Counted from the first letter of the stretch, positions 8,832 to 20,427 are shown. The stretch is DNA of 64,000 nt from Euglena gracilis (GCA_039621445.1 CP154955.1:48158086-48222085); one strand, 5' to 3'. Program-made: numbers and translations. The notes: generated by a model not told the origin, from the letters alone.

Positions 8832-8920
8832 CCGGCGAGGAAAGACAGGTCCCATCTTGCCTTTGTGCTTCGCAAGTGAGGTCCCTCCGTCCCTGGTCAT
8901 GGGTTTCCCCGGGACTACTG
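8764..8920 (+). repeat. Element B 3' terminal repeat and outer arm
   Basis: The inner part (8764-8856) pairs with the 5' terminal repeat 4456-4546, and the outer part (8851-8920) pairs with the ICR. The element ends at ACTACTG (8914-8920), after which element A sequence resumes. Confidence 0.88.
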
Positions 8921-9102
8921 ATTCCAATTTGTTCTCCACATGCTGCATTGACTTCAAATGTCAAAGTTGAAATATTTTCTTGAATGTGATATTCTTCAGG
9001 TTCTACAAGTTCTGAATATTGATATTGTATTGTCTTGATCTCTTCCAACTCTGTTCTTCAAAGTTTCTGTCTTCTTCCGTGTCGAAGGGCAAGATTAGGA
9101 AT

Positions 9103-9200
9103 CAGCCAACTCCGGCGAAGAAAGGCACTAAGGGGAGACGCCTAACCCAGCGCAACGAACAATCACACAACACCGCCGGCGAGCAAGGCATGGCCTCACA
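9103..9200 (-). repeat. Element A inverted terminal repeat, 5' side
   Basis: This is the reverse complement of 229-324. It is followed on the plus strand by the outer arm 9191-9227 and then by relic C. The similar arrangement in element B and shared words such as CAGCCAACT and GCCGGCGAG indicate that A and B belong to related families. Confidence 0.85.
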
Positions 9201-9223
9201 ATGGCAAAGTGCGGAGCCCGAGG

Positions 9224-9505
9224 TGTCCACAAGATTTGGCAGTTTTTTTTGTTTGGGGAGGCAAATAAATCTGTTTCCAGGCTCATAAATTCTGCAAAAT
9301 GCTGCCTTGAAGCGAGTGGAAAAAGTTGGGGGTCCAGTGAATAATCTTTCGTGTCAATCTCCCCAGGACATTTATAATGTTTTTCGTGCACCACTCGAAA
9401 AATGGTCTTAAGATGCTGTTCAAAGCGTCCTTTCTGCCCGCTGGGTATGAAATTATGGGCCACCCAGCTTTCATGCAGTTTACTGAGCCTCAAAACCAAA
9501 ACAAC
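9224..9505 (-). mobile_element. DIRS-C relic, part 2: RNase H to methyltransferase linker
   Basis: On the minus strand this encodes pieces such as NSILRPFFEWC, DYSLDPQLF and LETDLFASP, which match element A (SMLRPFFKWC, DYSLDPQLF, LKTDLFASP). Relative to A it lacks the stretch between the RNase H end and GDYSLDPQ and has several frame changes. It starts with the second TGTC (9224-9227). Joining it to 1-164 through a single TGTC reconstructs a continuous element with the same local order as A around 1785. Homology fades near 9505. It is a dead remnant. Confidence 0.78.
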
Positions 9506-10345
9506 GTCACCTATAAAAACGTCACAAATGGTGAATGTTTCCATGGGTTGGCGAAAAACTCACATTGCGGTACATCCCTCAAGCATTGAAACAAATGGAG
9601 ATATTCACACACAATCAAATCAACGCTGTGTGCTGGATGGGACACGCATAGGAAAATGACATGCCACGATGCAGAGGACGCTTGTTAATGATCAAATACA
9701 CACAACGGAGGGCAGGCATTTATGGGGGGGGTAAGAAGCGAACAGTGTGAATAAAACGTGGTTACAATCGGGGCGTCTGCACCGGGAGACAGGTTCGGTA
9801 GCGGCCGCCTCACCCCTCCGTCACCGCCGCTAGGGCCCCCTTGGCCTTGTCTGCCACCGCGTCCCAGCCAGCCCCCAACCTGTTCATGTGCAAGCTCCAC
9901 TTACCGGTGAAATGGCGTCTCCAGCCTCAAAAATGCACCTCCCGCATGCAGTGGAAAGCATGGGGAGAGAGGAGGAAGAGCTGTTGGGAGTTGGAGACCC
10001 TCCCATAGCGACGGAAAAAGGCCAAAGTGGGACTTCAGGGGCGACTCCTCCCGATGCAAATTTTTTCTCAACAATAAAAAACAAATATGTGGCTCAAAGA
10101 GTGCCCAAACCTCGGAATCGGGGTTTTAGGGGGCCTTTTAAAAAAAGGACAAAAAAAACTAAGAAAATAAAAAAAAGATGAAATAGCAAAAAAAAACAAT
10201 TTGAATATAAAAAAAAAGAGCATGCAATATCATTTAAAAGAAACAAAAAAAAAACAAAAAAAAAACGACTTATTCAGAAAAAAAGCAAAAAAAAAAAAAA
10301 AAAAAAAAAACCTGCCCTCCTCCACGTGTCCAAGCAGGTGGGGTT
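9506..10345. other. Intergenic or 3'-flanking stretch; possible alternative last exon at 9810-9880
   Basis: No complete gene is seen. On the minus strand, an acceptor-like CAG is followed by codons reading GWDAVADKAKGALAAVTEG and a TGA (9810-9812). This looks like a real protein C-terminus and may be an alternative last exon of the armadillo-like gene or the end of another gene. From about 10130 the sequence becomes A-rich. GGGGTTTTAGGGGGCC occurs at both 10123 and 10341, so part of the gene's 3' end has been copied. Confidence 0.3.
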
Positions 10346-10504
10346 TTAGGGGGCCTTTTCAGCAGCACCCTCCGTGCCCTTGAGCTCCGGTTCTGGCGCC
10401 AGCTTGAGCAGCCCCTTGCAGCTGTCCAGACTGGTTGGAGGTGGTGGGAATCAGTGGGGGGGGGGCTGGTTAAATCAGTCTTGGAGTAGGAACCGTGGGA
10501 GCAG

Positions 10505-10544
<40 letters not shown>

Positions 10545-10574
10545 AAAAGCAGAAAAAAAAAAAAGAGAAAAAAA

Positions 10575-10614
<40 letters not shown>

Positions 10615-10680
10615 AATGGAACGAAAAAAAAAAAAAACAGATAGAAATCGAAAAAAAAAAAAAAAAAAAATGAAAAAAAT
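10140..10680 (+). repeat. A-rich low-complexity tract
   Basis: Long poly-A runs are interrupted by single G or C, with the last exon of the armadillo-like gene (10346-10414) embedded. On the minus strand these are T runs. Translated Lys- and Phe-rich frames here are not genes. Confidence 0.85.
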
Positions 10681-11589
10681 AGGCCGGGAGAATGTTACAA
10701 TCGCTTTAAAATTTGGAGCGTTAAAAATTGCTCCAACTGGAATGTCCACTGCGGGGAAAAGCAGCAAAAAAAAGCCGTTTGTGCTCACCTCACCACCTCA
10801 CCCCCCCCTCTCAACCCTCCCCCCAGAAGCCTGACACCTTCCCCCCCCTCCCCCCTCCACGGGCCAGCAGGGTGGGGCGGCGGCCGTACTGCGTCCGGAG
10901 GGCCTTCATCAGCGGCCCCCTCCAGCTCCGGCCGGGCCGCCTTGAGGGCAGGCGTGCCCCTCAGCCGCTCCAGCAGCGCAGGCGCTGAGCACGCCGCGCG
11001 GCACCTGGACCGGGTCCGGGGTCTGCAGCGCCTGGGCCGCCAGCTTGAGCAGCCCCTTCGCCAGCAGCCCTGGGGAGGTGGGGGGGACTGGGTGGAGGTG
11101 GGTTGGGAATCAGTGGGGGGGGGGGCTGGTTGGAGGTGGGTTAGGAATCAGTGGGGGGGGGGCTGGTTGGAGGTGGAGTAGGAACCGGGGGGGGGGCTGG
11201 TTGGAGGTGGAGTAGGAATCAGTGGGGGGGGGGGGCTAGGTGGAAGAGTTGGAAACACGCAAAAGTGTGCTGTGCGACTGCTCCGCGAATCACAAGGAGG
11301 CTGTGCAGTTTCGAGAACCAAGTTGGCTGCCCAACTTTGGAAAATGAGGCTTTGCAGAACGATTTGTGACTGCGTTGAGGTCCAGGCGGAATTTCACTAC
11401 AACCAGCTGGAGGGGATAAACTGGAGTTGTTGGCAGTAGGGTTAGGGTTAAGGTTAGGGTTAGGGTTAGGTTTAGGGTTGGTTGGGATTAGGGTTAGTTC
11501 AAAAAAGGTTAGAAAAGACGAAACAGTATAGAAAACGTCATCATTTTGATTCAGATGTTGATTGCGATTGATTTGATTAATTGATTTGA

Positions 11590-11635
<46 letters not shown>

Positions 11636-14600
11636 GGATTGATTCCCTCTGTCGGCTGTGTTTTGCTCAGTTTCTGCTGGATTGGTTCTGTTCAAAGCGA
11701 AAAAAAAAAAACTCCTAAATCAAGCGAGATAGGCCCCAAATATCAAAAGCCCCCCCTCCAGGGACTGACTTCAGCTGCCCAAAATAACACCCCCCTCCGA
11801 CAGTCGTGAAGGCAAAGAAAACAAGAAAAGTTCGAAAATTAGGAGGAAGATGGATGAAATTGATGCAGAAAATATGTCTAATGAGCATCCATCGTGCGGA
11901 AAAGCCCTAAAATGCTACGACTGACCTTTAGAGCCTTGGTAAATGTTTGACTTCGAAAATTATCCAAATAATAATCCGGGAGGGAATGTTACAATCGCTT
12001 TAAAATTTGGAGAAACGTTACAATTGCTCCGTTGGAGATGTCCAACTGCAACAAAGCTGGCTGGAAGTGTGCATCTCCCGAATCACACACATGACCCCGC
12101 CCACCGGTCAAACCGCCCGCCCGCACACACAGGGATGCACGCACGCACCGTTTAGGACGGGCCCCTCCGGGATCTCCGCCAGCAGCGACACGCCCCCCGC
12201 CAGCACGGTGCCGTGCTTCACGAACCGCTCCATCCCGTCCGCCACCGCCGGCGCCACCGCCTCGCACCGCTGCCGGGCGGCGGGCAGCAGCGGCGCGAGG
12301 CGGGCCAGCAGACCATACGCCCGGCCCAGCAGCACCGGGTCCTCGAGGCCAGGCTTCCCCTTGGGGGAGGATGGGCAAAGCGACGGAATATGGCTGAAGG
12401 GGCATACGGATGAAAAGGCAATGATGACGAACAAAAGATTGCCCGCCATTCGACGCGTGCCCACTCACCTCGGCATGCAGCATAGAGTCGGCCATGGTGC
12501 CGTTTGGCAGCGAAGTGCTTTTGATAAATGAACAGTCATTTCGCAGGAGAAAAACGGCTTTGTGGATTTCTTCCCAAAAGTTCTCAGGCTTTTAGACCAG
12601 GTTGGGATGTTTTTTGGGGTGGGTGAGTAATTGGGGGGAGAGGTGTGGAGTTGGTGGGTTTTTGGAAAAAGTGTGTAGGTGGCAGAAACAGAGAAATGAA
12701 TCAGATACACGAAAAAAAAAATTGGAAGGAGTGGAAATATTTGAACCGATGGGGTACGAAACTTTACGAGATTGAGTGGATACGTCACGTATTGATCATC
12801 ATTGACGCAGAGGATGCGAAGGCCGTCAACGCCAGCAATGATGACAGGGGTGCCTTGGGTGTAACCCACCTAGCGGACGTGTGTGTGTGTGGGTGGTGCT
12901 TGGACTTGACAAATATGGAAATCCCTTCTATTCGGATCACGGCATTTTTTAACAACTCCCCCCAGTCCAGCTCAGAGGCTGGAAAAAGGCGGCTGGCTAC
13001 CCACCTCCCCCCTGGGCCCACTGGGGGTCCTGGGCTGGAACTGACCCAGGGTCGAACTGGGTACCAAAAGATCGAAATTGCAAAAATGTCCAAAAAAAAC
13101 TACCAATTTTTCAAAAAAAAAATAGATTCTTTGCCCCCAGATTTGTCCTGGCCAACCCTGTTCATTTTTGCCCATTTTAGCCCCATTTTCTGGCCCACTT
13201 TTGCACCCTGAAAGCAAAAAATCCGTTACTGGCTGGAAATAAATAAAACTCGTTGATGATGGGGTCCAGGGCTGGTAACAGGCTGCCAGCTGGAACAAGG
13301 CTGCTCGCTCACTGGAGCCCCCCCCCCGGGGAGTGGGTCAAATTTTCGACCCAAGCTACGTCCCCGATTCGGATGCTGGGGCAGAAGCCCGGAGGGAACA
13401 AACTTTTTGACCTCAAAAATGCCGGTTCTTTCCCCGGCCAAGGGGAAGTCTCTTCCGCCGCCGCCCCCTCCATATGAGCCACGGCCACGTCCACCAACGC
13501 CGGCTGTTGCTCCCCAACAGGCTGCCCCGATCGCACAACTGCCTCCCGTCTTCATCAGGGGGATCAGGGGTTTTTTAAGACGGGGGGGGGGGCGGGGACC
13601 CACTCAAAAAAAATTGCGAACATTCCAAAATTCGCACTTTTCAAAAAATTTTCGGCGCCGAAAAGTATATCCCACCTCACCTGGGGGGGGAGGGGGGGCT
13701 CGGCCGGACCCACCCACCGTACCCACCCCCCTCCCCCCCCCCCGGGGTTGACGACGACAAAAAAAACGGGGGGATTTCCCACTCTGCCACACAGTGCCAA
13801 GCCGTCTCTGTGCCAAAAACAGAGCCAGCTAAAAGCGACGCCTGCCTGCGGGGTCGCTTTCGGGCTGTGGTAAAATCAGAAAAATTTGAAGCAAGCGGCC
13901 GGGGAAATATTCGGCCTTCCGGGGATTTTTCGGGAGCTCCTCACATCGGCCTACTTGGGAACAAGGAAGGGGTGGTGGGCGGGGGTCCCCCTAGGCCCAT
14001 GCCTCCGAGGTGACAGCCCCAGTGACGTTGATGGGGGTTGATGATACGGCTGGGCCAAGCGTTAGGGCTAGGGACAGCTTTTAGGGCCGGAGCTGAAAGT
14101 CCCAGTGTCAATCCAGCGTCCCGGGTTGAGGTTGGTGGCACCATGGAAACGGGCGGTGGACAAAAGAAGAGGACTCTTGAAGAATGCGATAAAAAAAAAG
14201 CTTCTTTTTTTTACCTCCTCCCACGCAGCGTGTCACCCTCCCTCTCGCCTCAGGCGCCGCTGGCAGCGGGCCGGCCTGGGCAGGGGTGGCTCGTTGGGCG
14301 AGGCCGTCGAGGGCCCAGAGGGCGGTGGCCGCCTGCGCCGGGTACCGCTGCAGCGCCGCCAGTACGAGGTCCACTGCCCCCCGCTGGGCGAGCAGCGTGC
14401 GCGCCTCGGACGCTGCTTGCGGGGCGGTGGGATCACCACCAGGGGGGGGGGAATGCAACTTGGCCCTTCAAATCATGCAAACAAAAAAATGCAAAAAAAT
14501 GCAAAAAAAATACAAAAAAAAATGCAAAAAATGCAAATTACGCAAATTGCATATATCCCCCCTGCCACCCCCCCCCGTCCGCCACACAGAGGGGCACCGT

Positions 14601-16752
14601 AAATGAAAAATGAAAAAAACGCAAAAAAAAAACAGGAGGGAAAGAACTCAAAAATGTGCTAAAAATATTTAAAACGCAAGAATGGACGCATGTGTGCTTG
14701 GTCACATACTGTTTGAATACAAGTTAACTCCGATGTGGCAACACGCAATATGTCCAGTCAAAGGTTGGGAAAAAATTACACGTGAAAGAAGAACAATAAC
14801 AATGAATTCGAAGGGGGTGGAAGGGAGGTCGGACTGAAGACGCCGGGCATGGGACATGATGGCCATAGGGCCTCTGTGCGCCACCCGTGCCCGCCCCGGC
14901 CGCCATCCCCGCCACCGCCTGCAGCGCGGCGGCGGTGAGGTCGGGGTGGTCCAGGTAGCTGCGTAGCGTGTCCACCAGCGGCGGCACGCCGCCCAGCTTG
15001 ATGATGCCTGCCCCAGGGCACCGCCTGCCTTTTGTTTCAGCCCCCCCCCCCCACCAGGGTACTAAATGAGGGGGGAGGGGGGTGCTCCCGGACCCCCCTC
15101 TGGACAGGGGGGGGTCGACTCCTTCCCCCCCCCGGGGAAAAAAACCCAGAGTTAAGCGCCGTAAAATTTTTGACGGGCTTCAAAAGAGCAAAACAGTTGC
15201 GGTTTCAGGTGATATTTTTCCACCAAATCGATCGTAAAAACATAAGTTTTTTCGGCGCAAAGCGCCGGGGAAAAAAATTTGGGTTTGAGGAGTGGGGGTC
15301 ACCGGACCCCCCTGAGCCCGGAAAGGGGGGGGTTGAACCCCCGCCCTCCCCTCCCCCTGTACAAAACCAAGGCTCACTTAACGCCCTGCCCCCCACCACG
15401 TTATCACCACAAACACCCAAATTGGCGTACGCCCACCCCAAAAAAACTGTATGAAAGTTATCCGTTCGCCGTAACTGTAAGACATAAACATCTTTTGACA
15501 TATTATGTACAACATCTGAGGAATACAGTTTATGCATGCTGCATTTTTTCAAGCAAAGATACACGCACATATATACATATTATACATACTTATACATATG
15601 TACATATATTATACATATATTATACATATATTAATACATATATTATACAGTGGTAGTATTGGGATATATCATAAATGATAGTATAGAAAGATAGATATCC
15701 ATCATTCCTGAGGCGCGTCATCCTCATTTTCATCCCTCCATCCGTATCTTTCCTTTCCGAGAATTACAATTCTCAGCATGCCGAGTTATCTGGGACCTCC
15801 TGAGTATCCACTGTGGTCCCTGGAGTCCCCGTCTTAAAGCCCACGTGGCTCCCTGCCCCTTCCGCAGGTCGTCGATGTCGTCCACCACTTTGACCTACAG
15901 ACCGGTCCAGGCGATGCGCAAACAATGCCCAGCATCACGCATGAGTCACGCATGAGTCACGCATGAGTCACGCATGCACAGCGTGACTCCCACTGGCGGC
16001 TAAAGCATCTGGGCACACAACGGCTGGGGATCAGGAGAATCAGTGGCGGAGAATGGCTGTCACCCGGAACTGAACAATCCTGGGAACGTTCTTGGCATTC
16101 AACCGGAATCAGCAACCAACCGCTCTCAGGACCAAAAGTGCCAAAAGTGCACAGCGCGCGTTTCCCAAAATGCGATAAAATGAGATAATAAATGAAAACC
16201 AAAAATGAAATAAAATAAAATGCAAACCAAAAATGAAATCCAATGAAAAATAAATTCGAAATAAAACATAATGAGAAAACAGGGTCAAAATGAAACAAAA
16301 AAGCGTCTATTAAAGAAATTACATCGTATGAATCACAATTTCCCCACCAAACTTCCCCAGGGCGTCCCCAATCCGGGGTGGGGGGGGGGGATGCTGGCTA
16401 TCAGTGCCATCTTGCCCAACGGGGCGGGACTGGCACCACACACCCGGGCGGTGGTCAGGCTGAAGGCGGAGACCAATGCGCAGCACAGCAGGGCGACGTC
16501 CTCCTGGCGGTGGGCCGCAAGCGCCTGGCACGTGAACTCCACCACGCCCAGCTCCGCCAGCTTGGGCACGGTGGCCGCGGAGGCCCGGACGAGGGCGGCG
16601 CACGCTCCGACGGCCGCCGCGGTGGTCACTGCGGAAGGGAAAAGATCGCTGTGAGAATCACATGTGCGCTCCCGCACAAACGCACACGACGCACGTAACC
16701 TCACACATACATACGCGCACGCACACACATGCACGCACAAATGAACGCGCGT

Positions 16753-16827
<75 letters not shown>

Positions 16828-19800
16828 ACACACACTCTCCACACTAGCGCGTACAGAACCAGTATGACAAGGAATCTTCATTGTAACTTCAGGGAAACAC
16901 CTTTCAGCCACCTGCAGGGGAAGGGGCCGGGCATGTTTTTCTTTCTCCCTGTGTCATTCATTCTCTGCGTACGCGTGGATGCGGAGAAAGAACAGAGCGA
17001 AAGCAGAAAAGCGGAACGTCTCCCCTGCAGGTGACTCCTGTGGGGGAGTGGAAAAGTGGTTTGCGTACCTGCATTTTTCTTGTGGTTGTTAGAGGGAGAC
17101 GTGTTGCAATTGTGGCTTCAGCCACGCACCCCCCCCCCCCCAATAAAAGACCTCGTTTGCTGAAAATCCCAAATGGGGGTCATATTAATGGGGGGCTTAT
17201 TTTGGGGATTTTGCCGAAAATTTCGGCAGAAAAAAGCCTTCCTGCAGGAGGGTCAACCCCACAAATAAGACCCCCCCTCGGGATTTTTGGGAATGGTCCA
17301 AAAAAAACAGCCCCTCAACACTGTTTAAAATGAGCCCAAAACGATTGATTCATTGACATTTGGCATTGCTTGCTGATTTTCATTTTTTCTTGTGTTAAAA
17401 TTGGCGTTTATCTGGACAATGTTTGCTCATTGCCAAAAAAATGATTCTCCTTCTTTGGTGATTTGTTGAAAATCCGCTAGAGGGACTTTTGGGGGGGATC
17501 TCATTTCTTGGCGGGGGGGGGGGGGGGGGCTGAATTGGAGGGAGGTTAATTGAAGGGAACCGACCTGCGTACACAGCTGAAAGTAGGCAAAACCAGCCCC
17601 TCTCCCTAAGAGGCCACCAAAATGGTTTCGAATCATTAAAAGCCGATACCTCCGCAGCAATACCTCCAAACCCCTTCACCCTCCGCCTCCGTCCGCCACA
17701 CCAGCGTTGTGCGGGAACTGGAAGATGAAGGCGATGTCGTCGTCCTTCTCCACCGCCGTCTGCGCGGCCAGCGCCTCGCAGCGCTCCAGCACGCGGCCCA
17801 CCAGCGCCTGCTCGCCGCCGCCGCACTGCCCGGCCAACCTCTCGTCGGACCCGCCGGCGCAACGCCAACTCCACGCATGTGTGGGTCTTCCAAAAAAAAA
17901 CAACTATCACCAGGTCGGCCAGCAACAGGGATCTGGCACCCCCCCCCATACTTATTGGTCGATGCCCAAGATACTGAGGGCTGCATGACCTCAGCGGTCC
18001 ACATCAATCAATCTCTTGCCGATCCCGGGGGGGGGGGGTCACTCCACTCTTCGAAAAACCAGTCAGTCATTTTTTTCTGCGAAACCAGTCAGTCATTGCC
18101 CCCCCCGGGGGGGGCACTCAAGAAAAACCGGCCACTTTCCAGTCAATTTAGGCCATTTGCCCACCCCTGGCAGACCCCCCGCGGGGGGGGGGGGGGGGGG
18201 GGACCCGGGCCAAAAAGGGGGGGGGGGTAGGCCAGTGACTAAGCGATTGTATGGTCCACATGCAACCAACTTCCCACACCGATAATACAACGTTTCAGAG
18301 TTGCAGAATCCAGCGATTTTTTTCGGTATGCATATCCAGGAGAAATTGATATCAAAAACTTCAAAAAATTCAGGAAACTCAGAAAACTCAGGAAACGTGC
18401 GGGAATGGCAGAAAAACTGTGGGCAATTGCGGTCACAAACCCCCCCCACTCCCCGACCGATGGTCAGCAGCGGGGCGCCTCTGCTCCAGCTGAGCCTCCC
18501 GCTGCCGCTGCGCCTCCGCCGCCACCCGCTTCTGGCGCTCCAGCTCCGCCGCCTGGCGCTCCCGGGCCTCCGCATCCCTGGGGGTGACATTCGTGGCCAG
18601 TGGCGAGGTCCGCGTGAAAAGCATCGGCCGAGACTCCCTGAGCTGAGGAGGCCCGGCAGTGGACCTTCCAACACCATACCCGGGGAGCAGGCACCGATGG
18701 CCACTTCCCATTTTGGTGACATTGTCGGCCCTGGTTGGCCCTGGTTGGCCACGGTCGGCAAACAGTCCGCCTTTCGGGAATGGGTGGGCAAAAGATGAGT
18801 ACATATCATACACTTTTACCCACCTTTGTCATTTTTACCAACTTTTGCCCACTTTTTGACCTCTTTTGGTCGCTTTCGGGAAGCTTTTTTGGTCACTTTT
18901 AGGCACTTTTGGCCACCTTTAGTCATTTTTTTGCCGTTTTTTAGGTGCTCTTCATGTTTTTTTTTTGGCCACTTTCCCCCACTTTTACCACGTTTGGACA
19001 CTTTGTTGCTACTTTTTGCCGGCTTTCATGCTTTTTGACTGCTTTTGGCCACTTTTGTTGACTTCCGCCACTTTTTGTTGCTTTTTAACTACTTTGGGTC
19101 ACTGCTTTTGGCCACTGTTGCACGACTTTTGGCCACTTTTGCCGACTTTCGTCCACTTTTGACCACTTTAGGCCAGTCCTGCCCTGCTTCTTCTTCTTTG
19201 GCCATTTTTGGCCCCTTCTGACTGTCTTCGGCCACTTTTGGCCACTTTTGGCCTTATTTGCCCAATTTTGCCTGCTTTTGGCCACTCTGCCACTTTAGGT
19301 TTCTTCCTCCACTTTTTGGTCACTTTTGACCTCTTTTGGGCAACTTTTAATTGCTTTTGGCCACTTCTGAGCAATTTTGGGCGCTTTTGGCCACTGGTGG
19401 CCAATTTTAGCCCACTTCAGACTGCTTTCATAATGGTCATTTTTTTAAATAAAAAAAAAAGCAAAACAAAGTGTTTCTTGAAAAAAAAGCGCCAAAAAAC
19501 AAAAGGGAAATTTCATTCAAAAAACTCGTTATGAAACACCCAAACCAAATCCTACTAAGTTGAGAAAGGGCTGAAAAATGGTCAAAAAAAATCCAAAATG
19601 CAAAACGTTTTTAGATGCAAAACATCCAAAAGCGTCATAAAATGCAATTTTATAACGTTTTTCATTTTTTTTGTGGAAGGCAATGTTTGGTAGAAATGAC
19701 CTAGAAAATGCCAAAATGTTTGAAAATATGCATTAACGTTGCAAAACGTCGTGGGCATTTTTTCTTGCCTTTTTTAAAAAAAATTGCTAGAAATAAAAAA

Positions 19801-20154
19801 AACAAAAAAACAACGTCAAAAAAAACAGGCGTGCCCGTACGACTGCTTTCACTGCTTTTGGGCCACTGTTGGTTGTTTTGGCCACTTTTGAGGCACATTT
19901 AGGCCGGGGCAGGGCCAGGGTTAGGCTGGGTGGCTAGGCTGGGGGTTGACCGGGGTTGGACACTTTTGGCCACTTATTGCCCGCTAAAGGCTTTTGGCCA
20001 CTAGGGCCGACAAAAGGCACAGTCGGCCCTAGTCGATGCACGCGCATGCACGCAAGCAATAAACACACACACGCACGAACGGACGCACGGACGGATGGAC
20101 GCGCGCACATGCACACACGCACACACGCACGCACACACACACACACACACACAT

Positions 20155-20231
<77 letters not shown>

Positions 20232-20427
20232 CAGAACAAACACCGTTTGTCCTGCTCGTCCATGAGCTTTGCCTGGTCCTCGCTGTAAAACTGCACCGCG
20301 GTGCACAGCATGTCTGAGTGGAAGTCCCCCAGCCGGTAGTGCTTCTCCAGCTTGGCCTGCTGCTGTGGGTTGCATGCCACCCTCACGGAGCAATGGAGCT
20401 CCAGCCGGTCGATTGGAGGCAGAGTGG
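10346..20427 (-). CDS. Armadillo/HEAT-like repeat protein, 3' exon block (C-terminus)
   Basis: Exons read on the minus strand: 20244-20427, 18458-18577, 17702-17868, 16437-16628, 14885-15007, 14215-14412, 12469-12517, 12149-12359, 11005-11069 and 10346-10414 with TAA at 10346-10348. Phases agree across nearly all junctions; only the join 14215/12517 does not. The first two exons give an amphipathic, charged stretch (QAKLMDEQDKR, ERQAAELERQKR) typical of a coiled coil. The rest gives helical repeats such as KLGGVPPLVDTLRSYL, AQRGAVDLVLAALQ and KLAELGVVEFTCQALA, close to armadillo repeats. I do not recognise the family. Many algal and ciliary proteins combine coiled coils with armadillo repeats, but that is only analogy. 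Introns hold CA, CTG and CTTTTGGCCA repeats. Confidence 0.75.
10689..10755 (+). repeat. Dispersed 70-bp repeat, copy 1
   Basis: It shares GAATGTTACAATCGCTTTAA and AATTTGGAG, then ATTGCTCC and TGTCCA, with 11984-12050. Both copies are in introns or flanks of the armadillo-like gene. Function unknown. Confidence 0.7.
11070..11240 (+). repeat. Minisatellite with unit of about 39 bp
   Basis: Four imperfect copies of GGCTGGTTGGAGGTGG, GTAGGAATCAGTGG and a G run lie in the intron beside exon 11005-11069. A single diverged copy is at 10435-10500 next to the last exon, so the unit has moved together with exon-flanking sequence. Confidence 0.8.
11438..11496 (+). repeat. Interstitial telomere-like TTAGGG repeats
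   Basis: Degenerate GGTTAG units (TTAGGG frame) lie within an intron. Similar stretches occur at 36227-36248, 37808-37841 and 59150-59200. Confidence 0.8.
11583..11642 (+). repeat. (TTGA)n microsatellite
   Basis: About twelve near-perfect tetranucleotide units. Confidence 0.85.
15062..15381 (+). mobile_element. TTAA-bounded repeat element, copy 1
   Basis: This aligns with 31020-31328 over its whole length: ATGAG then GGGGGA at the start, GCTTCAAAAG and ATAAAAACATAAGT in the middle, CCCCTGTACAAAACCAA and a CTTAA end. It is bounded by CTAA and TTAA. No coding capacity. It lies in an intron of the armadillo-like gene. Confidence 0.6.
16755..16826 (+). repeat. (CA)n microsatellite
   Basis: A long uninterrupted CA run in an intron. 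Confidence 0.9.
18020..18275 (+). mobile_element. Foldback element with AACCAGTCAGTCA words, copy 1
   Basis: It contains AACCAGTCAGTCATT twice, paired C-run/G-run palindromes, and ends with AAGCGATTGTATGGTCCA. The inner part is the reverse complement of 55186-55420. It is non-coding and intronic. Confidence 0.6.
18820..19440 (+). repeat. Degenerate CTTTTGGCCA minisatellite
   Basis: Dozens of variants of CTTTTGGCCACTTTTG follow each other, with related words again at 19850-20000. Lys/Trp/Pro-rich translations on the minus strand are products of the repeat. It lies in the intron between exons 18458-18577 and 20244-20427. Confidence 0.85.
20130..20232 (+). repeat. (CA)n microsatellite beside a splice donor
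   Basis: This CA-rich array lies 12 bp past the end of exon 20244-20427 on the minus strand, so the intron begins GTGTTT and then enters a (TG)n tract. Confidence 0.9.

Larger units (their letters stand above)
4429..8920 (+). mobile_element. DIRS-like retrotransposon B (innermost, most intact)
   Basis: This is a 4,492-bp element on the plus strand inserted into the Gag region of element A, opposite in orientation to A. Its outer 5' arm is 4429-4463, the inner inverted terminal repeats are 4456-4546 and 8764-8856, and the outer 3' arm is 8851-8920. The ICR at 8592-8696 is the exact reverse complement of the two outer arms joined end to end. It carries Gag, RT-RNase H-methyltransferase-like Pol and a tyrosine recombinase in overlapping frames. 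There is no LTR and no DDE integrase. Long open frames and perfect arm-to-ICR matching indicate a recent insertion. No duplicated target bases are visible at its ends (left flank GGATA, right flank ATTCC). Confidence 0.92.
161..9227 (-). mobile_element. DIRS-like retrotransposon A (interrupted by element B)
   Basis: This is a tyrosine-recombinase retrotransposon on the minus strand. It is about 4.58 kb long once the 4,492-bp element B (4429-8920) is removed. Its 5' terminal arm is at 9191-9227 and its 3' terminal arm at 161-234. Both are repeated as reverse complements in the internal complementary region at 449-555. The inner inverted terminal repeats pair 229-324 with 9103-9200. The order of parts is Gag-like, RT-RNase H-methyltransferase-like, tyrosine recombinase, as in the DIRS1/PAT group; I see no LTR, DDE integrase or protease. 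TGTC flanks both ends. Frame changes in Gag and the recombinase, plus the insertion of B, indicate that A is inactive. Confidence 0.9.

Noticed and set aside
161-9227. LTR retrovirus or Gypsy-type element
   Set aside because: No direct long terminal repeats, no protease and no DDE integrase; a tyrosine recombinase and an ICR are present instead.
13020-13070. tRNA-like GGTCGAACTGGG word
   Set aside because: No acceptor stem, anticodon arm or D arm can be folded around it.
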